Source of the DNA: Methylobrevis albus
GTDB lineage: Bacteria; Pseudomonadota; Alphaproteobacteria; Rhizobiales; Pleomorphomonadaceae
NCBI RefSeq assembly: GCF_015904235.1
Contig: NZ_JADZLT010000052.1
Span: 124,001-188,000, forward strand
Reading direction: 5' to 3'
DNA length: 64,000 nucleotides
The notes under the pieces are model-generated. The model ran no database searches. It saw nothing but the letters and a program-made list of their open reading frames with translations, and was not told where the DNA came from. Every line of letters begins with the position of its first letter. Positions within the stretch are counted from its first letter, which is position 1. A program made the translations under genes and the position numbers. Shown here piece after piece: positions 1 through 10,370 of the stretch.

Positions 1-1
1 G

Positions 2-1180
2 GTCGAGACCGGGGCCGAAATCCTCATCGTGCCGAACGGCTCGCCCTACTACCGGGCGAAGCACGACGTGCGGCTGCAGATCGCGCTCGCCCGCATCGCC
101 GAGAGCAATCTGCCGGTCGTCTACGTCAACCAGCTCGGCGGCCAGGACGAGCTGGTGTTCGACGGCGCCTCGTTCGGCATCGACGCCGACCGCGCGCTGG
201 CGTTCCAGCTGCCGTCGTTCGCGGCGGTGGTGACGACGGTGGAGTACCGCCGCGGCGCGGACGGCGCGTGGAAAGGCGAGGGCGGCCCGGTCGCCGCCAT
301 CCCCGATCCCGACGAGGCCGACTGGCACGCCTGCGTGCTCGGCCTGCGCGACTACGTCGAGAAGAACCGCTTCCCCGGCATCGTGCTCGGCCTTTCGGGC
401 GGCATCGACAGCGCGATCTGCGCGGCGATCGCCGTCGACGCGCTGGGGCCGGAGCGGGTGCACTGCGTGATGCTGCCCTACCGCTACACCTCGTCCGACA
501 GCCTCGAGGACGCGGAGGCCTGCGCGCGGGCGCTCGGCGTGCGCTACGACGTGGTGCCGATCGCGGGCCCGGTCGAAGGCTTCACCGAGGCACTGGCGCC
601 GCTGTTCGCCGGGCTGCAGCCGGGCATCACCGAAGAGAACCTGCAGTCGCGCGCGCGCGGCACCATCCTGATGGCGATCTCGAACAAGTTCGGCGCGATG
701 GTGGTGACGACCGGCAACAAGTCGGAGGTGTCGGTCGGCTATTCGACGCTCTACGGCGACATGAACGGCGGCTTCAACCCGATCAAGGACCTCTACAAGA
801 CCGACGTCTACCGGCTGTCGCGCTGGCGCAACGCCAATCGCCCGGAGAGCCTCGCCGGCCCCGGTGGCGTGGTGATCCCGCCGCGGATCATCGACAAGGC
901 GCCGACCGCGGAGTTGCGCGAAAACCAGAAGGACCAGGACTCGCTGCCGCCCTATGACGTTCTCGACGGCATCCTCGCCTGCCTCGTCGAGGAAGAACTC
1001 GCGCTGCCCGACGTGGTGGCGCGCGGCTTCGAGCCCGAGACCGTCCGCCGCATCGCGCACCTGCTGCATCTTGCCGAGTACAAGCGCCGGCAGGCGGCGC
1101 CGGGGGTGAAGATCAGCCGGCGCAACTTCGGCCGCGACCGGCGCTACCCGATCACCAACCGGTTCCGCGACAAGGTCTGA
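2..1180 (+). CDS. nadE: Glutamine-dependent NAD+ synthetase, 3' part
   Basis: Makes NAD+ from deamido-NAD+, ATP and glutamine in the cytosol. The frame is open from the window edge, so the 5' end is missing; about 392 codons remain of a protein usually near 550-580 residues. The visible N-terminal part is the end of the nitrilase-type glutaminase domain (ETGAEILIVPNGSPY), and the rest is the ATP-pyrophosphatase synthetase domain with P-loop LGLSGGIDS and the conserved TTGNKSE and STLYGDMNGGF segments. A GTG at 29 is internal to the glutaminase domain and is not a start. The next gene begins 36 nt downstream on the same strand. Confidence 0.95.
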   Translation, partial: VETGAEILIVPNGSPYYRAKHDVRLQIALARIAESNLPVVYVNQLGGQDELVFDGASFGIDADRALAFQLPSFAAVVTTVEYRRGADGAWKGEGGPVAAIPDPDEADWHACVLGLRDYVEKNRFPGIVLGLSGGIDSAICAAIAVDALGPERVHCVMLPYRYTSSDSLEDAEACARALGVRYDVVPIAGPVEGFTEALAPLFAGLQPGITEENLQSRARGTILMAISNKFGAMVVTTGNKSEVSVGYSTLYGDMNGGFNPIKDLYKTDVYRLSRWRNANRPESLAGPGGVVIPPRIIDKAPTAELRENQKDQDSLPPYDVLDGILACLVEEELALPDVVARGFEPETVRRIAHLLHLAEYKRRQAAPGVKISRRNFGRDRRYPITNRFRDKV

Positions 1181-1216
1181 CGCGCACCGGCCGGGACATT
1201 TCCAGGGACAGGCCCG

Positions 1217-2473
1217 ATGAACGAGACGATGCGGTCGGGCCTGCGCTGGCTTTGCGCCGGCTACCTGCTGGCGCTGGCGTCGGCGTTTGGCCAGACCTAT
1301 TTCATCGCGACCTTCGTCGGCCACATCCGCGCCGACCTCGGCCTGTCGGCCGGTGGCTTCGGCGCGCTCTACACGGCGGGCACCATCGCCAGCGCCGTGC
1401 TGCTGATGAGTTTCGGGCGGATCGCCGATGCCGCGCAACTGCGCTGGATCGCCGCCGGCGTGGTGGTGGCGCTTGCGGCGACGACGGCGGGCATGGCGGT
1501 GGTCTCCGCCGGCTGGGCGCTGCTGATCCTGTTGTTCGGCCTGCGTTTCTTCGGCCAGGGCCTGCTGATCCACATTGCGATGACGGCGATGGGCCGCTGG
1601 TTTCCCACGATGCGCGGCAAGGCGGTGGCGATCGTCGCGCTCGGCTTTCCGACCGGCGAAGCCTTGCTGCCGACGCTCACCGTGCTCGGCATCGACGCCT
1701 ATGGCTGGCGGACGATCTGGCTGATCGCGTGCGGCTTCCTGCTGCTGGTGACGCTGCCGGCGATCCTGCTGCTGCTCGCGCGCGAGCCGGTGCGCGTGCG
1801 CCCGGCCGGACCGGCCGGGCCGGACACGCCGGCGGCGGAAGAGGGCTGGACGCGGGCCGAGGTGCTGCGCGACCCGATGTTCTTCGCGCTGCAGCCGGGC
1901 ATTCTCGCGCCGCCGTTCGTGCTCACCGGCATCTTCATCAGCCAGACCTCGCTGGTCGCCGCCAAGGGCTGGCAACTCGCGTGGTTCGCGGCGTCGGTGC
2001 CGGTCTATGCGGCGGTCACGGTCGCCTGCAGCCTGGTCGCCGGGGTAGTGGTCGACCGGCTCGGCGCGCGGCGGGTGCTGCCGCTCTACCTGCTGCCGCT
2101 CGCCGCCTCGGCGCTGACCTTCGCGCTGGCGCGGGACGCCTGGCTGTTGCCGGTGGCGATGGCGTTCGCCGGGCTGACGGCGGGCGGCGCCAACACGCTG
2201 TTCGGGGCGCTCTGGGCCGAGCTCTACGGCACCGCCCACCTCGGCGCCGTGCGCGGGCTCGCCACCTCCGGCCTCGTCTTCGCCTCGGCGCTGGCCCCGG
2301 GGATGATCGGCGGCCTGATGGATGTCGGCTTCGCGATCGAGACGCTGCTCGTCTGCCTCGCCGGCTATACGCTGTTCGCGGCGGCGACGATGGCCTTCGT
2401 CGCCGGGCGGCTCGGCGGCCGCGGCATGCGGGTCCGGCCGCGCGCGGCGGCGTCGCCCGGCGACGGGCGTTGA
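1217..2473 (+). CDS. MFS transporter
   Basis: A 418-residue integral membrane protein with about twelve hydrophobic segments, the layout of the major facilitator superfamily. Residues 1-180 form the first six-helix half. A charged linker (about 195-215, rich in Pro and Glu) separates it from the second half. The ATG at 1217 is preceded by a weak purine-rich site (CCAGGGACA). Substrate cannot be told from the sequence. It lies between nadE and gltX on the same strand and may be co-transcribed with nadE. Confidence 0.85.
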   Translation: MNETMRSGLRWLCAGYLLALASAFGQTYFIATFVGHIRADLGLSAGGFGALYTAGTIASAVLLMSFGRIADAAQLRWIAAGVVVALAATTAGMAVVSAGWALLILLFGLRFFGQGLLIHIAMTAMGRWFPTMRGKAVAIVALGFPTGEALLPTLTVLGIDAYGWRTIWLIACGFLLLVTLPAILLLLAREPVRVRPAGPAGPDTPAAEEGWTRAEVLRDPMFFALQPGILAPPFVLTGIFISQTSLVAAKGWQLAWFAASVPVYAAVTVACSLVAGVVVDRLGARRVLPLYLLPLAASALTFALARDAWLLPVAMAFAGLTAGGANTLFGALWAELYGTAHLGAVRGLATSGLVFASALAPGMIGGLMDVGFAIETLLVCLAGYTLFAAATMAFVAGRLGGRGMRVRPRAAASPGDGR

Positions 2474-2504
2474 ACGGGGCGGGGCCGCGGGGTACATCCA
2501 GCCG

Positions 2505-3902
2505 ATGAACCCGCCGATGACACCCCCCATGCCCCTCAACGTCCGCTTTGCGCCGTCGCCGACCGGCCTGCTCCACATCGGCAACGCCCGCACGGCGCTG
2601 TTTAACTGGCTGCTCGCGCTGAAAGAGGGCGGCCGCTTCATCCTGCGCTTCGACGACACCGATGCCGAACGCTCGCGCCCGGAGTTCGCCGACGCGATCG
2701 CCGAGGACCTCGCCTGGCTCGGCATCCGGCCGCACCAGGTCGAGCGCCAGTCGGCGCGGCTCGGCCGCTACCGCGCGGCGATGGACGACCTCATCGGCCG
2801 TGGGCTGCTCTATCCCTGCTACGAGACGGCGGACGAGCTCGACCTGAAGCGGCGCCGGCAGCGGCTGCGCAACCAGCCGCCGGTCTACGACCGTGCCGCG
2901 CTGACGCTGGAGCCGGCGGAGCGGGCGCGGCTCGAGGCCGAGGGGCGCCGGCCGCACTGGCGCTTCCTGCTGCCCAACCACGACGGCGACCCGCTGCAGA
3001 TCGGCCATCGCAGCATCGTGTTCGACGACCTCAGCCGCGGCCGGCAGTCGATCGACCTCGGCTCGCTGTCCGATCCGGTGCTGGTGCGCGAGGACGGCTC
3101 GTTCCTCTACACGCTGCCGTCGGTGGTCGACGACATCGATCTCGGCGTCACCCATGTCGTGCGCGGCGAGGACCACATCACCAACACCGGCGTGCAGATC
3201 GCGCTGTTCGAGGCGCTCGGCGCCGCGCCGCCGGCCTTCGGCCACCACAACCTTTTGACCGACGCCAGCGGCGAAGGCCTGTCGAAGCGCAAGGGCTCGC
3301 TGTCGCTGCGCAGCCTGCGCGAGGCGGGCTACGAGCCGCAGGCGGTGGCGGCGCTCGCCGTGCTGACCGGGACGGCGGCGGCGGTGCGGGCGGTGGCGGA
3401 TCTCGCCGAGCTCGCGCCGGGCTTCGATCTCGCCGCGGTGTCGAAGTCGTCGGCCCGCTTCGATCCGGCCGATCTCGAGGCGCTCAACGCCGATACGCTG
3501 CGGGCGCTGCCCTTTGCGGCCGTGGCGGAGCGGATGGTCGCGCTGGGCGTTCCGGCCGATCCGGAGGTGTGGGCACTGTTCAGCGGCAATCTCGCGCGCT
3601 TCGACGATCTCGCCGGCTGGTGGCACGTCGTCACCGGCGAGGCGCCGCGGATCATCGCCGTCGACGACGCGCCGCTGCTCGCCATTGCGGCGAAGCTGCT
3701 GCCGGCGTTTCCGTTCGATCAGGCGGCGTTCAAGGCCTGGACGGCGGCTGTCGGCGCGGAGACCGGGCGCAAGGGCAAGGCGCTGTTCCTGCCGCTCAGG
3801 CTCGCGCTCACCGGCCGCGAGCACGGGCCGGAACTCGCCGGCCTGATGCGGCTCATCGGGCGGGAAGATACGTTGGCCCGACTATCCGCACCGGTCGGTT
3901 GA
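2505..3902 (+). CDS. gltX: Glutamate--tRNA ligase
   Basis: Class I aminoacyl-tRNA synthetase that charges tRNA-Glu. The Rossmann domain opens with [14 protein letters not shown], where HIGN at residues 24-27 is the HIGH-type motif, and LSKRKGS near residues 259-265 is the KMSKS motif. 465 residues is a normal length. The reading frame runs further upstream into the MFS gene, but homology starts only near residue 11, so the ATG at 2505 was chosen; ATGs at 2517 and 2529 are alternatives. Its last 50 nt overlap the convergent gene on the other strand. Many alphaproteobacteria carry two gltX copies; which one this is cannot be decided here. Confidence 0.93.
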   Translation: MNPPMTPPMPLNVRFAPSPTGLLHIGNARTALFNWLLALKEGGRFILRFDDTDAERSRPEFADAIAEDLAWLGIRPHQVERQSARLGRYRAAMDDLIGRGLLYPCYETADELDLKRRRQRLRNQPPVYDRAALTLEPAERARLEAEGRRPHWRFLLPNHDGDPLQIGHRSIVFDDLSRGRQSIDLGSLSDPVLVREDGSFLYTLPSVVDDIDLGVTHVVRGEDHITNTGVQIALFEALGAAPPAFGHHNLLTDASGEGLSKRKGSLSLRSLREAGYEPQAVAALAVLTGTAAAVRAVADLAELAPGFDLAAVSKSSARFDPADLEALNADTLRALPFAAVAERMVALGVPADPEVWALFSGNLARFDDLAGWWHVVTGEAPRIIAVDDAPLLAIAAKLLPAFPFDQAAFKAWTAAVGAETGRKGKALFLPLRLALTGREHGPELAGLMRLIGREDTLARLSAPVG

Positions 3903-4791
3903 GCGCTTCGGCGTCGGCAGCCGGCGCTGCCGGCGCAGCGGCCTCGGGCGCGGGCAGGGGGCCGAGGTCGAGGTCGAGCCGGCGAGTGGCGAACAGCGCA
4001 TCGTCGGATGGGTCGGTGGCGGGGGCGGCCGCGGTCACGTCGACCAGGGCCGGCGGTGCGGCGACCGGCATCGCCGACAGGCCCGGCGCGGGCACGAACG
4101 GGCCGCCGGTCGCCGTGCCCTGTGCGTCGCAGCCGCAGGCCGGGTTGAACGCCTTGCGGTAGGCGAAGGCCGTGGGCAAGTCGCGGTAGCGGCGGCCGTC
4201 GAGCGACACGGCATCGGCGCTGTCGCCGCCGGCGCGGTGCACGAACAGGCCGACGTCGGCGCGCGGGCAGGTCGCCCGGCACTGATTCTCGTCTTTCGCA
4301 AACCGGCCGCGGCCGGCGCGCTCGCTGATCGGGAAATAGTAGCCGTCGCAGGCGCGCACGCAGAGGGTGCGGTAGCTGCCGGCGCCGAAACCGGCGCTGC
4401 CAACCCCGGCGTCGAGGCCCACGTTGCGGTCTGCGGCGGGCTGGCGCGCCGGCGGCGCGTGCATCGCGGCCTGTACCCCGCAGGCGGCCTCGGCGCGGCG
4501 CTTGCGCGCGTCCAGCGTCACCAAGTTCGCCTGCATCGAGGCGGCGGCTGATTCGAGGTCTCCGCACTGCGGATGCGGCGCGCCGGCAAACAGCCCGCCG
4601 AGACATCCGCCGCGACGGATCTGCCGGTTGGTGCCGGCCAGCGCCGCCTGCTGGCGCAGGATCGCCGTCTCCACCTGAACGAGATCCGCGCACCGCGGCG
4701 CCGCCACGACCGGACCGGAGACCGCGATTTCGGCGAGCGTCATCGCGACCAGCACGGCGACACGGGCAAGGTGGAAACGGCGGGTGACCAT
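3853..4791 (-). CDS. Exported DUF2865 family protein
   Basis: A 312-residue protein with an N-terminal signal peptide (basic [10 protein letters not shown] followed by a hydrophobic run ending near VVAAP). The mature part is Cys-rich and carries the DUF2865 core: [17 protein letters not shown] near residues 141-157, then spaced cysteines in QCRATCP and CGCDAQG. A helical N-terminal region (residues 35-100) may form a coiled coil. The C-terminal about 80 residues are Pro/Ala-rich and low in complexity. The family is common in Rhizobiales and has no known function; periplasmic location is inferred. The 3' end overlaps gltX tail to tail by 50 nt. Confidence 0.85.
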   Translation of the reverse strand: MVTRRFHLARVAVLVAMTLAEIAVSGPVVAAPRCADLVQVETAILRQQAALAGTNRQIRRGGCLGGLFAGAPHPQCGDLESAAASMQANLVTLDARKRRAEAACGVQAAMHAPPARQPAADRNVGLDAGVGSAGFGAGSYRTLCVRACDGYYFPISERAGRGRFAKDENQCRATCPRADVGLFVHRAGGDSADAVSLDGRRYRDLPTAFAYRKAFNPACGCDAQGTATGGPFVPAPGLSAMPVAAPPALVDVTAAAPATDPSDDALFATRRLDLDLGPLPAPEAAAPAAPAADAEALNRPVRIVGPTYLPAR

Positions 4792-4981
4792 GACGACGGA
4801 GGCTCGCGAACCGGGGACGCGCGTCGGGACGACAGACCCCGGCGCCGGCTGACCCTATCCGGGCACGGTGAACCGTCCGGTTACAGCGAGCGGCTGGACG
4901 GGCGGCTTTGCCGAAGAGGGTGAATCCGGGGTTTCCGTGGCTGGGGCGGCCTCGGACCGGGCACGGCTGCCGGGAGGGCCG

Positions 4982-5740
4982 CTATCCGTCGATCAGCCTG
5001 CCATCCATCATGTCGACGCCAACGAGGGCCCCGAGGCCGATCAGGACGATCGCGACGATGTTTTTGCCGAGTTGCCGATTCAGGAAGGCAAGGGCGACGT
5101 TCGCCTTGATCGTCTTCGCCAAGCGCTGCTTGTTGCTCCGATTGATCCGCTGCGACCAGGAGCGGAGTGGAATCAGCGTCTTGTCGCCGATGCCATCGAC
5201 GAGGACCATCGATCCGGATGTCTCGTCGTAGACAATGTTGTTGAGGTGAACGTCGGCGGCGACGACCTTGCTGGCGACGAACCAGTTGAGGAACTCGAGC
5301 AGCGCGGCGTGGCGCCGGGCGTCGTAGGTGCCGGCGCTGATCGACTGGCCGAGGGTCTGGCCGAGCCTGCCGTCGGCCGTCCGGACCGCCGCAACCACCA
5401 GGCCGGCGCCCTGGCTGGTCTGCACCAGTCCTTCGAACTGCTGCAGATGCCGCCGGGTCGCCTCGCCTTCGTCCGACACGCGTCGGTACTCTGCGATCTC
5501 GCGCCGGATCGGGACGATCCTCTTGTAGTACTTGCGGATAGACGCGAGCACCCGCCAGGTCGACAGAAAACCGCGGTGTGGCGGCTCGGGCTTCTGCACC
5601 TTCAGCAGCAGGCTGGGACGCTCCGACAGGGCATAGACCAGCCGCGAGCGCCCTTCCGCCAAGGGACTCTGGCGCGTGAGGCTCAACGTCTGTCCCATCC
5701 CGTCCTGGAAGTCACCGGACGAGAATTCGAGGATGGTCAT
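4982..5740 (-). CDS. YrbL-like kinase-fold protein
   Basis: 252 residues resembling the PhoP-regulatory-network protein YrbL family. It has a kinase-like fold: an N-terminal region with basic and hydrophobic strands (SRLVYALSERPSLLLKVQ), a central helix-rich part, and a catalytic-loop-like VVAADVHLNNIVYDE with the D-x-x-x-x-N pattern of aminoglycoside-kinase-type enzymes. LVDGIGD would sit where the metal-binding Asp is expected. A hydrophobic segment near the C-terminus (IVAIVLIGLGALVGV) could be a membrane anchor. Substrate is unknown. It is monocistronic; nothing in the flanks hints at a partner. Confidence 0.75.
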   Translation of the reverse strand: MTILEFSSGDFQDGMGQTLSLTRQSPLAEGRSRLVYALSERPSLLLKVQKPEPPHRGFLSTWRVLASIRKYYKRIVPIRREIAEYRRVSDEGEATRRHLQQFEGLVQTSQGAGLVVAAVRTADGRLGQTLGQSISAGTYDARRHAALLEFLNWFVASKVVAADVHLNNIVYDETSGSMVLVDGIGDKTLIPLRSWSQRINRSNKQRLAKTIKANVALAFLNRQLGKNIVAIVLIGLGALVGVDMMDGRLIDG

Positions 5741-5986
5741 ATGACTGCTCTTCAGGATCTGATCGTCGCAAATCTGTCACAAAACGGGCGCGCCGACAAC
5801 TTCCGCCGCCGATCTGAGAGCGTTGTTCGCAGCACCGGATCCGTCCCGGGCGAATTCCTTGGCGATGCTGTGGATTGATGCCCCTGTTTCGAGACGTCCG
5901 CGAGCCGACGGCCCCCTGAGATAGCCGAAAAGCTTCGAGGTCACTGACGGGCATCATGGTGGCGGAATCGGCGGTCGGCCGTCGCG

Positions 5987-8900
5987 TCAGCCGGCGGCGC
6001 GGCCGCCGCGGGCGGCCATCAGGTCGAGCACGCGGTCGAGCGCGGTGTCGGTGCCGATGCAGAGGCCCGCGAGGCCGGACCAGGGCGTCGGCGGCTGCGC
6101 GGTGCGCCCGGCCCGGGCCCGGATCGACGCGTCGTTGCCATGGGCGTCGCACCAGCTCTCCGCCAGCGCGGCCGCCTCGGCGTGGGCGCCGCCGACGGCG
6201 AGCAGGCCGACCGCCGCATAGGTGACGGCGCGCGGATGATGCCGCTGCTCGGCGAGCATGCGGCGGGCAAAATCCAGCGCGGCCGGCTGGTCGCCGACCG
6301 CGATCAGCATGAAGAGCAGCGCCAGCAGATATTGCCCCTCATTGGTCGGCAGGCCGGCCGGGGCGATCAGGCCGCGCAGTTCGTCGAAGCCGGGCGGCTC
6401 GTCGGCCGTCAGCAGCCGGTGGATGCGGCCGCCGGTGGTGTCGAAGACGATGTCGCTGTGCTCGTCCGCGGCATCGATGGTGCCTGTCTCGGCAAAGCGG
6501 GTCATCACCGGCCCCATCGCCCGGATCACCGCCTTGCGGTTCATGTCGGTATGGCTGAGCGTTGCGAAGTCGATGCCCCGGAACGGCACGCCGATCGCCC
6601 GCCAGCGGTCGGCGGCGTCCTGTGCCAGGCTGAACGGCGCCGGCCGGCGCCGGTGCAGGAGCAGCATCTCCGCTGGGCGGGCGGCGGCGCCGGCGATCAG
6701 GTCCTCGACCCGCGCGCGGGTTCCCGGCGCTTCGAGGTGCACCGGAGCGGCGTCGGTGACGATGATGCGCCCCGGCGACCAGCCGCCACCGGCGGCAAGG
6801 ACGCGGTCGACGAGCCAGCTCGCATAGCCACCGATCGAGTAGCCGAACAGCAGCTGCGGCCGCAGCCAGCCGGTGGCGGCGAGCCGTTCGGCGATTTCCA
6901 GCGCGCAGGCGAGCCAGGCCTCGCCATCGAGCAGGCTGCCGCCGCCGAGATCGGCGACGAAGGCCCAGACCTCGTGGTCCGGCATCGCGTTCGCCGCGAT
7001 CGTGTTCGCCACCGCCGCGTGACCGAGCACGCCGGGCATGCCGAGCACCTGACCGCGCGAGATGCCGCGGGCATGGCGGATCCGGCGCAGGTCGAGCCGG
7101 CCGCGCATGTCGAGGCGCAGGCCATGCGGCGCCGCCAGCGGGGGCAGTGCGGGCACCGCGGTCTCGGCCTGCAGCTCGATCAGCCGCGCGAGGCCGCGGA
7201 TGGTCGGCGCGCCGAGGAACGCCGACGGGCTGAGCGGCCGGCCGGTACGCCGTTCGACGATCAGGGTCAGTTCGAGCAGGTTCAGCGAATCGCCGCCGAG
7301 GTCGAAGAAGTCGGCGTCCGGATCCGGCGCGGGGATGTCCAGCACCCGGGCGAAGGCGTCGGCGAGGAAGCGCAGCAGGTCGGTCGCGTCGTCCGCCGGG
7401 GCGGTGGCCGCGGCCGGCGCGGCGGCGAGGCTTCCGATCAACGCCCGGCCGTCCACCTTGCCGGCGGGCAGCAGCGGCAGCTCGGCGACGACGGTGAAGC
7501 GCGCGGGCACCATGAAGCGCGGCAGCCGCTCGGCGAGCCACGCGCCGGGATGGACCGGCAGGGCGCCGGCGCCGTCCGCGACAAGGAAGGCGGCGAGCTG
7601 GGTGGTGTCGCCCTGCGGCCAGGGCTGCACGGAGACCTCCCGGCACCCCGGCATCATCCTCAGCGTCGCCTCGATCTCCAGCAGCGACAGGCGCTGGCCG
7701 TTGATCTTCAGCAGGCGGTCCTTGCGGCCGAGCACGATCATGGTGCCGTCCGGCAGCACCCGCGCGATGTCGCCGGTGCGGTAGAGCCGCCGGCCGCCGC
7801 CGCGCGGGTCGGGCGGAAAGCGGGCAGGGTCGACGCGGCCGTCGATCCAGTCGCCGAGGGCGTGGCGGCGGGAACTGATCACCAGTTCGCCGGCGCCGTC
7901 ACCCGCGACGGGGCGGCCGTCATCGTCGAGCAGCATGTATTCAGCGACCGGGTAGATCCGGCCGTTCGGCACCACCGGGCCGTCGGGGAGCCGTTCGGCC
8001 CCGTCGCACCAGAAGAAGATCATGCTCTCGGTGCTGCCGTAGAGGTTCTGCACCGCGCAGTCCGGCCCGACGTGCGCCCGGGCGAGCTCGATGTCACTGC
8101 GCAGCAGCGGCTCGCCGGCAAAGCGGATGCAGGCGGCGCGGTGAAGCGCCGAAGCCGCCTCCGGCATCGCGGCGATGGTGCGGAACAGCGACGGGGTGAA
8201 GCGCAGGTGGTTGACGCCGAAGCGATCGATCGCGTCGAACATCCCCGAGAGACCGCCTTCGCGCATGTCGTGCAGGCAGATCGCCGCGCCGCGAAAGAGA
8301 AACACCAGCGCGTGGTGCAGCACGCCGAAATTCGCGTGCGAGCCGGCGATCATCACCGTGTCGCCGGGACCGACGCCGAACACGGCGCCCGAGCACTGCA
8401 CCTTCGCCTGCACGGTGGCCTGGGCGTAGACGACGAGCTTCGGTTCGCCCGACGAGCCGGAGGTCGCGAACAGGAACGCCGGCGCCTCGGCGTCGAGGCC
8501 GCCCGGTGGTTGTTTTGGCGGGCCGGCAAGGGGGCCGGGAACAGGGGCGGGCAGGGCGCCGATGACGAGGCTCGCGCAGCGCCCGGCCGCCGCCACGGCC
8601 GCGGCGTCGCCGTCGTGCAGCACGAGGGTCGCGCCGGCCGCTGCGATCAGCGCGGCGTTGCGGGCGGGAGGATTCGACACCTCGACCATCAGCAGCGGCC
8701 GACCGGCAGCCGCGCAGGCGAAGCACGCGGCGATATAGGCCGCTCCGGCGGGGAGCAGCAGCGCGACCGGCCCGTCGGGCGCCCCGGCGCCGCGGATCGC
8801 GTCGGCCATGCTGCCGACGAGGCCGAGCAGGCCGGCGAAGGTGACGTGCTCGGTCGCCGAGACGACGGCCGGCGCGTCCGGAGACAGCGCGGCGACGTGC

Positions 8901-9037
8901 CCGAGGCTCTCGCCCAGCGTCATCGCGAGATGGGCGGGCTCCGGCATCGGCAGAACGGAGCGCCGCCAGTTGCCGTCGATGGCGAGCGGGTCGCGTGCAC
9001 CCGAATCGGGCATCGGCCGCGGCACGAGGTCAGCCAT
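5987..9037 (-). CDS. NRPS-like protein, domains A-T-TE plus helical tail
   Basis: A 1016-residue single-module enzyme. Adenylation domain: ATSGSSGEPK at 191-200 (A3), NLYGSTE at 331-337 (A5), YRTGD at 419-423 (A7), GRKDRLLKINGQR at 437-449 (A8), PAGKVDG at 524-530 with Lys527 (A10). Carrier domain: DLGGDS with Ser584 for phosphopantetheine. Thioesterase: GYSIGG with Ser734, probable Asp762 and His829. The last about 130 residues look like TPR-type helical repeats. There is no condensation domain. In the A4 region the usual F-D-x-S is replaced by ANFG, so the Asp that holds an amino-acid alpha-amine is absent, suggesting a substrate without a free amine (inference). The start overlaps the upstream gene by 8 nt, so the two are probably translationally coupled. 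Confidence 0.88.
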   Translation of the reverse strand: MADLVPRPMPDSGARDPLAIDGNWRRSVLPMPEPAHLAMTLGESLGHVAALSPDAPAVVSATEHVTFAGLLGLVGSMADAIRGAGAPDGPVALLLPAGAAYIAACFACAAAGRPLLMVEVSNPPARNAALIAAAGATLVLHDGDAAAVAAAGRCASLVIGALPAPVPGPLAGPPKQPPGGLDAEAPAFLFATSGSSGEPKLVVYAQATVQAKVQCSGAVFGVGPGDTVMIAGSHANFGVLHHALVFLFRGAAICLHDMREGGLSGMFDAIDRFGVNHLRFTPSLFRTIAAMPEAASALHRAACIRFAGEPLLRSDIELARAHVGPDCAVQNLYGSTESMIFFWCDGAERLPDGPVVPNGRIYPVAEYMLLDDDGRPVAGDGAGELVISSRRHALGDWIDGRVDPARFPPDPRGGGRRLYRTGDIARVLPDGTMIVLGRKDRLLKINGQRLSLLEIEATLRMMPGCREVSVQPWPQGDTTQLAAFLVADGAGALPVHPGAWLAERLPRFMVPARFTVVAELPLLPAGKVDGRALIGSLAAAPAAATAPADDATDLLRFLADAFARVLDIPAPDPDADFFDLGGDSLNLLELTLIVERRTGRPLSPSAFLGAPTIRGLARLIELQAETAVPALPPLAAPHGLRLDMRGRLDLRRIRHARGISRGQVLGMPGVLGHAAVANTIAANAMPDHEVWAFVADLGGGSLLDGEAWLACALEIAERLAATGWLRPQLLFGYSIGGYASWLVDRVLAAGGGWSPGRIIVTDAAPVHLEAPGTRARVEDLIAGAAARPAEMLLLHRRRPAPFSLAQDAADRWRAIGVPFRGIDFATLSHTDMNRKAVIRAMGPVMTRFAETGTIDAADEHSDIVFDTTGGRIHRLLTADEPPGFDELRGLIAPAGLPTNEGQYLLALLFMLIAVGDQPAALDFARRMLAEQRHHPRAVTYAAVGLLAVGGAHAEAAALAESWCDAHGNDASIRARAGRTAQPPTPWSGLAGLCIGTDTALDRVLDLMAARGGRAAG

Positions 9038-10133
9038 CGCCGCAAGCCAGCGTCGGCATGGCGGCGGCGAGCGGCGCCGGCCATGACACCGCGACCGGCA
9101 CCACGTCGGCCTTCGCCGCGGTGAGCGTGGTGACGAGCATCGGCACTACCTTGTCGCCCTGCAGCCGGAAGCCGACCTGCCCGGTCTGCGACCGGGTGGC
9201 GGACCCGGGGAACGGGCGGAACGAGAGAAAGTTCGGGCTCGCCACCTGCAGCAGGCGGATGCCGTTCGCCGCGGCGATGATCTCGCGGAGCTCTTCCCAC
9301 CAGACCGCTTCCGCCGGCTGATAGCAGGCGAAGCGGCGGCGCGCCTCCGCCTCGCTGCAGGGGCGGCCGAGGAAGCGTTCGATGTTGTGGTGCGCGGCGG
9401 CGTCGATCGCGCCGAGCGGCGGGATCGGCACGCCGGCCATGCGCGGCGAGAAATCGCCGAGTTCGCTCTGCACGACGACGCGGACGTCGCGCGCCGCGCC
9501 GAGCCGCGCCGCCATCGCTTCGAACTGCCGCGCATAGGCTTCGGTCCGCGCCACCGGGATGTCGTTGACGTAGGCGGCGACGCCGTTGTTGAGGACGACG
9601 TGATAGGTCATGCCGGGCGGATAGACCGCGGCGAGGCGGTGCTTCAGCCGGGCGATCATGTAAAGGAACAGGAATTCCGTGATCCCGGCGTCGAAGCCGA
9701 GCGGCTCGGAAAAGTCGGCCCGCGTCGTCGCGTGATAGCCGCCGTTGTAGCTCATGAAGAGCTGGATCGGCGCGCCGCGCGCCACATGGACGGCGAGGGC
9801 CTCGCGCACCGCGGGCACGAGATGCGCGACGCGGCCGCGCGACTGGAAATTGAACTCGTCGCCGAGCAGGATCGCGATGATCGCCTCGACGGTCGTCGCG
9901 ATGTCGCCGCCGGCCTCGCCCGGCGGCCGGGCGAAGGCTGCGACGGCAAAGCGGGCGCAGTCGGCGAGGTAGCGCGAGATGCGGGCGCCGGCTGGATGCG
10001 AGGATCGCGCTGACGCGGCCGCCAGGCGGGGTTCGAACACGAGATCGCGTGCCCGAACGGCATCCTCCAACCCTGACTGCATGGCCTCGCTGCCGCCCCC
10101 GCTGCGCAGATCTCCGCGTGAGGGATAGATCAT
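9030..10133 (-). CDS. Protein resembling isonitrile synthases (PvcA/IsnA/Dit1 type), divergent
   Basis: A 367-residue soluble protein, first gene of a two-gene operon with the NRPS-like enzyme. The segment 123-230 runs in the same order as the DIT1/PvcA family: PIQLFMS, a helix-rich stretch ending in ITEFLFLYMIARLKHRLAAV, then VYPPGMTYHVVLNNG (170-184), DIPV and a Y-x-x-x-F-x-x-M helix. The family's usual lysine-rich KSPN/KV segment and SDG motif are not conserved, so the assignment rests on overall pattern and context, not on diagnostic residues. If right, it would convert an amino acid and ribulose-5-phosphate to an isonitrile. The ATG at 10133 follows a GGGGA site. It could instead be an unrelated fold. 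Confidence 0.5.
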   Translation of the reverse strand: MIYPSRGDLRSGGGSEAMQSGLEDAVRARDLVFEPRLAAASARSSHPAGARISRYLADCARFAVAAFARPPGEAGGDIATTVEAIIAILLGDEFNFQSRGRVAHLVPAVREALAVHVARGAPIQLFMSYNGGYHATTRADFSEPLGFDAGITEFLFLYMIARLKHRLAAVYPPGMTYHVVLNNGVAAYVNDIPVARTEAYARQFEAMAARLGAARDVRVVVQSELGDFSPRMAGVPIPPLGAIDAAAHHNIERFLGRPCSEAEARRRFACYQPAEAVWWEELREIIAAANGIRLLQVASPNFLSFRPFPGSATRSQTGQVGFRLQGDKVVPMLVTTLTAAKADVVPVAVSWPAPLAAAMPTLACGDG

Positions 10134-10370
10134 TCCCCGGCCCGCGCAAGCGCCGCCGCCCCGGCCGCGGTTTCGGCAACGATTGCGGTCGCATCGCGCC
10201 TTCGCCGTCGCGCCGGCCGGTGGTCCGGACGGTGATCCGCCGAGACTGATTCGGCGGGCCGCGCCGGCCGGCCGACCGTACGTCGACCCGGGCGCTCGGC
10301 CGGACCCACAGGTGCCGCGCGGCCGGAGGCGGCGGCGCTCGGGGCGCTGAATCTGCTGCTGATGAGGAAG

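Noticed and set aside
2016-3824. 602-codon frame opposite gltX and the MFS gene
   Set aside because: Low-complexity, no motif; crosses two well supported genes.
6140-9124. Long open frame on the plus strand opposite the NRPS-like gene
   Set aside because: Arg/Asp/Gly-rich translation without any domain, mirrors codon bias of the real gene; a GC-rich shadow.
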